Source: Microbacterium terregens (lineage in GTDB: Bacteria; Actinomycetota; Actinomycetes; Actinomycetales; Microbacteriaceae). Taken from it: a DNA stretch of 64,000 nucleotides. Location of the stretch: contig NZ_BAAAWH010000001.1 of assembly GCF_039534975.1 (NCBI RefSeq), positions 1,550,001-1,614,000 of the forward strand. The letters run 5' to 3'. Positions 32,260 through 43,909 of this stretch are shown piece after piece; positions within the stretch are counted from its first letter, which is position 1; the number at the start of each line of letters is the position of its first letter. The notes under the pieces are model-generated. The model was not told the origin of the DNA and searched no databases. It saw only the letters and a program-made list of their open reading frames with translations. The position numbers were made by a program, and so were the translations under genes.

Positions 32260-32411
32260 CGTGCACTTGTCAAATGCCAAAAAACCTCGCGGTCAGCTTG
32301 TCTGACCGATGAGATTCTTTTGAGATTAAACGGAAATGTCAGTAATGACATCCGATCGTCAGATCAAACTCGCTCGGCCGAACCCATTCCGGTTCGATCG
32401 CAGCAAAATTC

Positions 32412-37494
<5,083 letters not shown>

Positions 37495-37623
37495 CGTTCT
37501 AGGTGTTTGCGTCCACTGAGTGGTTCTCGATGTACGGTCGAGAACCGCATGAGCTGCATTCGTGCAGCGACCGCTACATTCGTGTAGCAAAACATGCTTT
37601 GCCAAGATTGAAACATCAATAGT

Positions 37624-37742
37624 GTTTCGGCGGCCATAGCGTGAGGGAAACGCCCGGTTACATTCCGAACCCGGAAGCTAAGCCTCACAGCGCCGATGGT
37701 ACTGCAGGGGGGACCCTGTGGGAGAGTAGGACACCGCCGGAC
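37624..37742 (+). rRNA. rrf: 5S ribosomal RNA
   Basis: About 119 nt. The ends GTTTCGGCGG and CCGCCGGACT pair to form the terminal stem, and CGCCCGGTTACATTCCGAACCCGGAAGCTAAG is the conserved loop B/C region (quoted in part). It lies 130 bp after 23S, followed at once by a terminator. Ends are uncertain by a few bases. Confidence 0.93.
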
Positions 37743-37752
37743 TTCTTTCGTG

Positions 37753-37782
37753 AAATGGCCACCCATCGCTGGGTGGCCATTT
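37753..37782 (+). terminator. rRNA operon terminator
   Basis: AAATGGCCACCCA (37753-37765) and TGGGTGGCCATTT (37770-37782) form a perfect 13-bp stem with a TCGC loop, 10 bp after the 5S gene. It is the cleanest intrinsic terminator in the window together with that of the tRNA at 61397. Confidence 0.9.
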
Positions 37783-37816
37783 CTCGTTAACGCATCAACT
37801 CCGGGAGGATCAGGAC

Positions 37817-39226
37817 ATGACAGACGACGATCCGACCCGACGCTCGCGCGAGGGCGAACCCCCGCAGCGCCGGCGTGATGCCGCAGACGCTCCGCGTTCC
37901 GACACGGGCGACCGTGCCGCACGTGCTGCGGGCGCGGGCGACAAGAAGCCGTACGTGAAGCGCGACGGCGACAAGAAGCCGTACGTGAAGCGGGACGGCG
38001 ACAAGAAGCCCTACCCTGCTCGTGATGGTGAGCGGAAGTCTTATCCGCCGCGTGATGGTGAGCGGAAGCCGTTCGTCAAGCGCGACGGCGACCGGCCTTC
38101 CTACCCGAAGCGCGACGGCGACAAGAAGCCGTACCCTGCTCGTGATGGTGAGCGGAAGTCTTATCCGCCGCGTGATGGTGAGCGGAAGCCGTTCGTCAAG
38201 CGCGACGGCGACCGGCCTTCCTACCCCAAGCGCGACGGCGACAAGAAGCCGTACCCTGCTCGTGATGGTGAGCGGAAGTCTTATCCGCCGCGTGATGGTG
38301 AGCGGAAGCCGTTCACTCCCCGCGATGGCAGTAGTCGCCCTCCGCGCGCCGGCGCCGGGCGGGACGAGCGGCGAGAGGATCGTCAGTCAAGACCTGAGGA
38401 ACTCCGAGCGGTCCGCTCCACGTTCGAAGAGCCGATCGTGCCTGATGAGGTCGTGGCAAACGATCTGAACGCCGCGGCGCGCAATCAGCTGAAGACGTTG
38501 AGCAAGGAGAACGCCGAGGCCGTGGCCCGCCACCTCGCGATGGCGGCCGAGGTGATCGATGCCGATCCGCAGCTGGCGCATCAGCACGCCATCGCCGCGA
38601 CGCGGCGTGCGGGTCGCATCGGGGTGGTCCGAGAGACTGCCGCGATCACGGCCTATGCGATCGGTGACTATGCGCTCGCACTGCGGGAACTGCGCACCTA
38701 CCGCCGCATATCAGGCAGTGACGATCAGATTGCGCTGATGGTCGACAGCGAGCGCGGTGTCGGACGACCGGATCGCGCGCTTGAAGTCGGGCGGGCCGTC
38801 GACCGGAACTCGCTCGCTCAGTCCGTGCGGGTCGAGCTCGCGATTGCGATGTCGGGTGCGCGTCTGGACCTCGGCGAGACCGAGCGCGCACTCCAGGAGC
38901 TGGATATCCCTGAGTTGGATCCGGATCGCGCGTTCGAGTGGAGCCCCGCGCTGTTCGCAGCCCGGGCGACCGTTCTGGAAGAACTGGGTCGTGACGACGA
39001 AGCGATCGAGTGGCATCGACGAGCGGACGTGGCCGAAGCGGCGCTCAACGCGGCAAACGGATCCGACGACCTCGAGGTGCTCATCGTCGAGGAGATCATC
39101 GAGGACCACTCATACGCTGAGGATGAGTCTGTTGAGGATGAGTCTGTTGAGGATGAGTCTGCTGAGGATGAGTCTGTTGTCGTGACCGCCCACGAGGAGG
39201 CCGTCGACTCCGAGAGCCAGGGCTGA
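37817..39226 (+). CDS. Repeat-rich, TPR-like protein with basic N-terminal repeats and acidic tail
   Basis: A 469-aa protein. Residues 1-185 are an intrinsically disordered array of 8- to 10-residue units of the kind KRDGDKKPY and ARDGERKSY, strongly basic. Residues about 200-420 form a helical domain with tetratricopeptide-like units (AIGDYALALRELRTYRRISG; LDLGETERALQELDI). The tail has repeated EDESV units. It corresponds by position to the TPR protein Rv1691; the name 'primosomal protein' used for similar proteins has no clear basis. A basic arm suggests RNA or DNA binding, which is inference. The stop overlaps the HAD gene by 1 bp. Confidence 0.8.
   Translation: MTDDDPTRRSREGEPPQRRRDAADAPRSDTGDRAARAAGAGDKKPYVKRDGDKKPYVKRDGDKKPYPARDGERKSYPPRDGERKPFVKRDGDRPSYPKRDGDKKPYPARDGERKSYPPRDGERKPFVKRDGDRPSYPKRDGDKKPYPARDGERKSYPPRDGERKPFTPRDGSSRPPRAGAGRDERREDRQSRPEELRAVRSTFEEPIVPDEVVANDLNAAARNQLKTLSKENAEAVARHLAMAAEVIDADPQLAHQHAIAATRRAGRIGVVRETAAITAYAIGDYALALRELRTYRRISGSDDQIALMVDSERGVGRPDRALEVGRAVDRNSLAQSVRVELAIAMSGARLDLGETERALQELDIPELDPDRAFEWSPALFAARATVLEELGRDDEAIEWHRRADVAEAALNAANGSDDLEVLIVEEIIEDHSYAEDESVEDESVEDESAEDESVVVTAHEEAVDSESQG
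37941..38330 (+). repeat. Tandem 120-bp repeat array inside the TPR-like gene
   Basis: A nearly identical 120-bp unit is repeated with starts near 38011, 38131 and 38251, the third copy being cut short. Each unit is built from four shorter related 30-bp pieces encoding RDG(E/D)(R/K)xxYP. Two extra 27-30-bp pieces precede the array. The near identity at third codon positions shows recent unequal exchange or gene conversion; copy number is likely to vary between strains and to be prone to assembly error. Confidence 0.9.
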
Positions 39227-40263
39227 TGGCGCTGTTCACGCGTCGCGCGGTCGAGCGCACTCCGCTCGACGGCGTCGACGTCGTCCTCGCCGATCTGGAC
39301 GGAGTGGTCTACGCCGGTGACGGTGCCCTGCCGCATGCGGTCGACAGCCTGAACCTCAGTCGTGCCGGCCGCCGCCTCGGCTACATCACCAACAACGCGT
39401 CGCGCACGGACGCGTCCGTCGCCGACCACCTTAATGAGTTGGGCCTGGCCACAGCTCCCTCAGATGTGGTCACCAGCCCGCAGGCGGCTGTGCGTCTTCT
39501 TACCGACCTGGTGACGCCCGGCTCGACCGTGCTCGTCGTCGGCGGCGATGGACTCGTCGACGAACTCCACAAGGCCGGCTTCGTGGTCACCCGCAGCTCG
39601 GCCGACGGTCCCGCCGCGGTGGTGCAGGGGTTTGCGCCGGAGGTCGGCTGGACGCAGCTCGCTGAGGCCGCCTACGCCCTTGCTCGGCCTGAAGAGGAGG
39701 GCGGTATCCCGTGGATCGCCACCAACACGGACTGGACGATCCCGCAAGCACGTGGAATCGCGCCGGGCAACGGCACTCTGGTGTCCGCCGTGCATACGGC
39801 CGTGGGCCGACTGGCGACCGTCGCCGGCAAGCCGGAAGTGCCGATCTTCGATGAGGCGGTCGCCCGCTTCGGAGCGCGGCATCCGCTCTTTCTCGGAGAC
39901 CGGCTGGACACCGACATCCTCGGCGCGAACCGAGCCGGTATGCCCTCCGCTCTGGTGCTCACCGGCATCGACCGCCCCAAGCACCTCTTGGCGGCTCCCG
40001 CCGGTTCGCAGCCGACCTACATCCTGCGCGATCTGAGACAGCTGCACGTGCCCTACCCTGAAGCCACCGTCCGCGACGGCGTCGTCACGGTCCGCGGAGC
40101 CCGGGTGTGCGTGGATGGCGCCGATGTACGCATCCTCGCCGAGGGCGACGATCCCGTCGATCTGCTGCGCGCCGGCGCGAAGGCGATCTGGGACACCGGC
40201 CGGGCCATCTACGGGTTCCGGGTGCCCGAGCGGCTCTACGCGGATCCCTTCCATCGCCCGTGA
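39226..40263 (+). CDS. HAD-superfamily (NagD-type, class IIA) phosphatase
   Basis: A 345-aa predicted phosphatase. Motif I is LADLDGVVYAG with the nucleophilic and acid Asp residues, motif II GYITNNASR, and motif III/IV PLFLGDRLDTDILGA. The large class IIA cap sits between motifs II and III. The last 80 residues extend past the HAD fold. Position matches Rv1692 (a glycerol-3-phosphate phosphatase in M. tuberculosis), so phosphosugar or glycerol phosphate hydrolysis is likely, but the substrate is unproven. ATG overlaps the preceding stop (TGATG). Confidence 0.88.
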   Translation: MALFTRRAVERTPLDGVDVVLADLDGVVYAGDGALPHAVDSLNLSRAGRRLGYITNNASRTDASVADHLNELGLATAPSDVVTSPQAAVRLLTDLVTPGSTVLVVGGDGLVDELHKAGFVVTRSSADGPAAVVQGFAPEVGWTQLAEAAYALARPEEEGGIPWIATNTDWTIPQARGIAPGNGTLVSAVHTAVGRLATVAGKPEVPIFDEAVARFGARHPLFLGDRLDTDILGANRAGMPSALVLTGIDRPKHLLAAPAGSQPTYILRDLRQLHVPYPEATVRDGVVTVRGARVCVDGADVRILAEGDDPVDLLRAGAKAIWDTGRAIYGFRVPERLYADPFHRP

Positions 40264-40303
40264 GGTCGGCGGGTTCCTCCCCTCCGCAACGTATCCTGAG
40301 GGC

Positions 40304-40471
40304 ATGGAACAGACCGCGCCGCAGGATGACGAGCAGGAGGATCTCCTGTCGACGCTTGAGGTGATCGAGGCTCAGCCTCTGGCGTCCCGCGCGGCCGCGT
40401 ACGAAGGTCTGCACGACGCGATTGCGCGACGCCTCGAGTCAGGGCCCGCGGGCACTTCCGCACAGTCATGA
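40304..40471 (+). CDS. Small conserved protein upstream of tlyA
   Basis: A 55-aa acidic protein. It has the pattern LLSTLEVIEAQPLASRAAAYEGLHDAIARRLE (quoted in pieces), predicted to be two helices. A protein of this size precedes tlyA in many actinobacteria (Rv1693 position). ATG 40304 lies 6 nt after TATCCT (40292-40297), a leaderless start that launches the tlyA-nadK-recN run. It overlaps tlyA by 4 bp (ATGA). The function is unknown. Confidence 0.75.
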   Translation: MEQTAPQDDEQEDLLSTLEVIEAQPLASRAAAYEGLHDAIARRLESGPAGTSAQS

Positions 40472-41283
40472 GCACGCGTCTTGACGCGGCTCTGCCGGCA
40501 CGGGGACTCGCGCGGTCGCGCACCCATGCGGCCGGCCTCATCGCCGACGGACTGGTCAGCGTCGACGGCCGCCCCGTGGTGAAGGCGTCCACGAAGGTCG
40601 CCGACGACGCGCGCATCGACGTCGCGGCGACCGACCATTACGTGAGCCGGGCGGCGCACAAGCTGATCGCCGCGCTGGATGCGTTCGACTTTCCGGTCGA
40701 GGGGCGGCTCGCGCTCGATATGGGCGCATCGACCGGCGGGTTCACCCAGGTGCTTCGAGAGCGGGGCGCGGATCCGGTGATCGCCGTCGATGTCGGCCAC
40801 GGTCAACTTGCAGCATCCGTCGGCGCCGATCCGGGCGTGATCGCGATCGAAGGATTCAACGTCCGCTACATGACAGCCGAGGCCCTCGCTGAACAGAGCG
40901 GCATTTCCGAGCGACCGCAGATCGTGACCGGGGACTTGTCCTTCATCTCCCTCAACCACGTTCTGCCTGCCGCAAAGGCCGTCGCCTCGCCGACGGCGGA
41001 TCTGGTGCTTCTGGTCAAGCCGCAGTTCGAGGTCGGTCGTACCGCCGTGAAGGGCGGATTGGTGACGGATGCCGCGTCTCGCGCCGATGCCGTGGCCGGC
41101 GTGCTCTGGTCGGCGTGGGACGTCGGTCTGGGCACCTGCGGCGTCATCGCCTCACCGATCGCGGGCACGCACGGCAACGTCGAGTACATCGCGTATTTCC
41201 GATCCGTGGGCGACGGCTCGGACCCCAGGATGAATCCGACAGAATGGTTGAGCACCGTGAACCGACTGACGGGGAGTCCATGA
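40468..41283 (+). CDS. tlyA: TlyA-type 16S/23S rRNA 2'-O-methyltransferase
   Basis: A 271-aa enzyme that methylates ribose at the subunit interface in 16S and 23S rRNA in the studied homologues; its loss gives capreomycin resistance there. An N-terminal S4 domain (MSTRLDAALPARGLARSRT, about 1-60) is followed by a Rossmann methyltransferase with LDMGASTGGFTQVL as the SAM loop and LVLLVKPQFEVGR late in the fold. Start and stop both overlap neighbours by 4 bp (small protein, nadK). Confidence 0.92.
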   Translation: MSTRLDAALPARGLARSRTHAAGLIADGLVSVDGRPVVKASTKVADDARIDVAATDHYVSRAAHKLIAALDAFDFPVEGRLALDMGASTGGFTQVLRERGADPVIAVDVGHGQLAASVGADPGVIAIEGFNVRYMTAEALAEQSGISERPQIVTGDLSFISLNHVLPAAKAVASPTADLVLLVKPQFEVGRTAVKGGLVTDAASRADAVAGVLWSAWDVGLGTCGVIASPIAGTHGNVEYIAYFRSVGDGSDPRMNPTEWLSTVNRLTGSP

Positions 41284-42221
41284 ACGAGGCTGAACGCAGC
41301 ATCCTGGTCGTGGTGCACGCGCGCCGCGACGACACGGTCGCCGCAGCCGCCCGCGTGGTCTCCGCGCTGCGCGAGGCCGGCGCCCGACCTGTGCTGTCGA
41401 TCGACGATCGCGAAGAGCTCGGCGATTCCCTCGCGCTGCTCGGGGATGTCGCGACGCTCGAGGTCGATGTGCCGGTCGAGGATATCGAGCTGGCGATCGT
41501 CCTCGGCGGCGACGGGTCGATCCTGCGTGCAGCGGAGCTCGTTCGAGAGGGCACCGCGCCGGTCCTCGGAATCAACATGGGCCACGTCGGCTTCCTCGCA
41601 GAAATCGAGCGCGACGACATGGACTATGCGGTGCGCCGGGCGATCGAGCGCGACTACGCCGTCGAGGAACGCCTGGCTCTGCAGGTGCGGGTGAAGAACG
41701 CCTCCGACGAAGTGATCTTCGACACGTGGGCACTGAACGAGGCCACTGTCGAAAAGGCCAGCCGCGAACGGATGCTCGAAGTCGTCATCGAGATCGACGG
41801 CAGGCCGCTGTCGTCGTTCGGGTGCGACGGGGTGGTCGTGTCGACGCCCACGGGGTCCACCGCATACAACTTCTCCGCCGGAGGACCGGTGATCTGGCCG
41901 ACCGTCCAGGCGATCGCGGTCGTGCCGCTGTCCGCGCACGCGCTGTTCGCCAAGCCGCTGGTCGTCGGCCCCGAGCACACTGTGGCGATCGAGGTGCTCG
42001 AGCGAACGAATGGGACCGGCGTGCTGTGGTGCGACGGACGGCGTTCGCATGATCTGCCACCGGGTGCTCGTGTGGTCGTTCGTCGTTCGGACCGTCCGGT
42101 GCGCCTCGCGCGTCTGCACCCGGCCGCGTTCACCGACCGGCTCGTCCGCAAGTTCCGCCTCCCCGTCGAAGGCTGGCGCGGACCCGCGCCCTCCAACGGC
42201 GTGAACGGCCAGGCTCCGTGA
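41280..42221 (+). CDS. nadK: NAD kinase
   Basis: Makes NADP from NAD and ATP or polyphosphate; 313 aa. The GGDGSILRAAEL motif carries the catalytic Asp, NMGHVGFLAE follows, and STPTGSTAYNFSAGGPV is the conserved NAD-binding segment. ATG 41280 overlaps the tlyA stop (ATGA), and the stop overlaps recN (GTGA). The frame is open further upstream, but the family N-terminus begins here. Order tlyA-nadK-recN is shared with M. tuberculosis Rv1694-Rv1696. Confidence 0.94.
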   Translation: MNEAERSILVVVHARRDDTVAAAARVVSALREAGARPVLSIDDREELGDSLALLGDVATLEVDVPVEDIELAIVLGGDGSILRAAELVREGTAPVLGINMGHVGFLAEIERDDMDYAVRRAIERDYAVEERLALQVRVKNASDEVIFDTWALNEATVEKASRERMLEVVIEIDGRPLSSFGCDGVVVSTPTGSTAYNFSAGGPVIWPTVQAIAVVPLSAHALFAKPLVVGPEHTVAIEVLERTNGTGVLWCDGRRSHDLPPGARVVVRRSDRPVRLARLHPAAFTDRLVRKFRLPVEGWRGPAPSNGVNGQAP

Positions 42222-43909
42222 TCGAGGAGATGCGCCTGCGCGACCTCGGCGTCATCGCGGAGGCCACGCTGCCCATCGGGTCCGGCTTCACGGCGATCAC
42301 CGGCGAGACCGGCGCCGGCAAGACGATGGTCGTCACCGGGCTGGGGCTGCTGCTCGGTCAACGCGCCGACTCCGGTGCGGTACGGGCCGGCGCCGCGCAG
42401 GCGTCGGTGGACGGCACCTGGATCGTGCCGGAGCACGGACCCGTCGCCGATCGCGTCCACGAGGCGGGCGGCGATGTCGAGCCGATCGGCAGTGGCCTGG
42501 CCGAGCTCCTCGTCGGACGCTCTCTGTCGAGCGAAGGACGCAGCCGCGCCACGGTCGGCGGTCGCGCCGCACCCGCCACCGTGCTGGCCGACCTCGCCGA
42601 CCACCTCGTCGTCGTGCACGGGCAATCCGACCAGCTGCGCCTCCGCACCGCCGCAGCCCAGCGGGACGCGCTCGACCGCTTCGGCGGCGCGCCGGTGGAG
42701 GACGCGCTCCGGGCGTACCGCACCGCGTACGAGCGCCTCCGCGAGCTCGCCCGCGAACTGACGATGCTCACCGACGATCGCGACGCCCGCATGCTCGAGG
42801 CGCAGGCACTGCGCGTCGCGCTTGCCGAGATCGAGCAGGCCGAACCGCGGTCCGGCGAAGACGCCGAACTCGCCCTGCGCGCCGAGCGGCTCGCCAACGC
42901 CGAGGAGCTGCGCGCCGCGGCGGCCACCGCACACGAGATGCTCTCCGGTGAGGGGGACACCCCCGACGTGGGCGTGCTGCTGGCCGAGTCGCGGCGCGCG
43001 CTCGAGCGTGGACATGACCCGGCACTGGACGGCCTCGCTGCGCAGGTAGCCGACCTCGGATATCGCGCCGCCGACCTCGCGCACGCGATCGCCGGCTACC
43101 TGGCCGACCTGGACGAGACCGGGCCGCACGAGCTCGCAGCGGTCGAGGAGCGCCGCGCGGTGCTCGGGGGTCTGATTCGCGCGCACGGATCACTCGATGC
43201 GGCGATCGCGCTTCTGGAGTCCGGATCCGCCCGCCTCGCGGAACTCGACGACGACGGCGCGAGGATCGAGCGGCTGACCAGGGAACGGGATGCCGCGGCA
43301 TCCGCCCTCGACGAATACGCCGCCGCACTCACCGCCGCCCGCAGCGAGGCCGCCGTCCGCCTCGGCGACGCGGTCACCGACGAACTGCACGCCCTGGCCA
43401 TGCCCGACGCGCACGTGGTCGTCGCGGTCACGCCCGGCACCGAGTCCGCGACCGGACGGGACGACGTCGCCATTCTTCTCGCGCCGCACGTCGGCGCCGA
43501 GCCGCGCCCGGTCGCCAAAAGCGCCTCGGGCGGTGAGCTCAGCCGCGTCATGCTGGCCATCGAGGTCGTGATCGCATCCGTCGATCCGGTGCCGACGTTC
43601 GTCTTCGACGAGGTGGATGCCGGGATCGGCGGTGCCGCCGCGATCGAGGTCGGCCGTCGCCTCGCTCGCCTGGCCCGATCGTCGCAGGTCATCGCCGTCA
43701 CCCACCTCGCGCAAGTCGCCGCGTTCGCGAACAATCACCTCTCGGTGGTCAAAGCCAACGACGGTTCGGTGACCGCGTCCGACGTGCGCCGTCTCGACGG
43801 AGCGGACCGCGAAGCCGAGATGGCGCGGCTGTTGTCGGGGATGCCTGACTCGAACGCCGCCCTCAGCCACGCCCGCGAGCTGCTCACGCTCGCGACCAGG
43901 GCCGCATGA
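42218..43909 (+). CDS. recN: DNA repair ATPase RecN
   Basis: An SMC-like repair protein acting at double-strand breaks, 563 aa. Walker A is GETGAGKTM at about residue 30, the signature ASGGELSRVMLAIE lies near residue 435, and Walker B is TFVFDEVDAGIGG. The coiled-coil arms (about 170-370) are shorter than those of SMC. GTG 42218 overlaps the nadK stop. It ends with a 4-bp overlap to the DUF2207 gene. Confidence 0.94.
   Translation: MIEEMRLRDLGVIAEATLPIGSGFTAITGETGAGKTMVVTGLGLLLGQRADSGAVRAGAAQASVDGTWIVPEHGPVADRVHEAGGDVEPIGSGLAELLVGRSLSSEGRSRATVGGRAAPATVLADLADHLVVVHGQSDQLRLRTAAAQRDALDRFGGAPVEDALRAYRTAYERLRELARELTMLTDDRDARMLEAQALRVALAEIEQAEPRSGEDAELALRAERLANAEELRAAAATAHEMLSGEGDTPDVGVLLAESRRALERGHDPALDGLAAQVADLGYRAADLAHAIAGYLADLDETGPHELAAVEERRAVLGGLIRAHGSLDAAIALLESGSARLAELDDDGARIERLTRERDAAASALDEYAAALTAARSEAAVRLGDAVTDELHALAMPDAHVVVAVTPGTESATGRDDVAILLAPHVGAEPRPVAKSASGGELSRVMLAIEVVIASVDPVPTFVFDEVDAGIGGAAAIEVGRRLARLARSSQVIAVTHLAQVAAFANNHLSVVKANDGSVTASDVRRLDGADREAEMARLLSGMPDSNAALSHARELLTLATRAA

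Noticed and set aside
38011..38330. Regular 120-bp repeats that might be taken for a CRISPR array
   Set aside because: The units are contiguous without unique spacers and keep one reading frame, so they are protein-coding tandem repeats.
40085..40414. Minus-strand frames around the 55-aa gene
   Set aside because: They span the end of the HAD gene and the real small gene without any start context or conserved motif.
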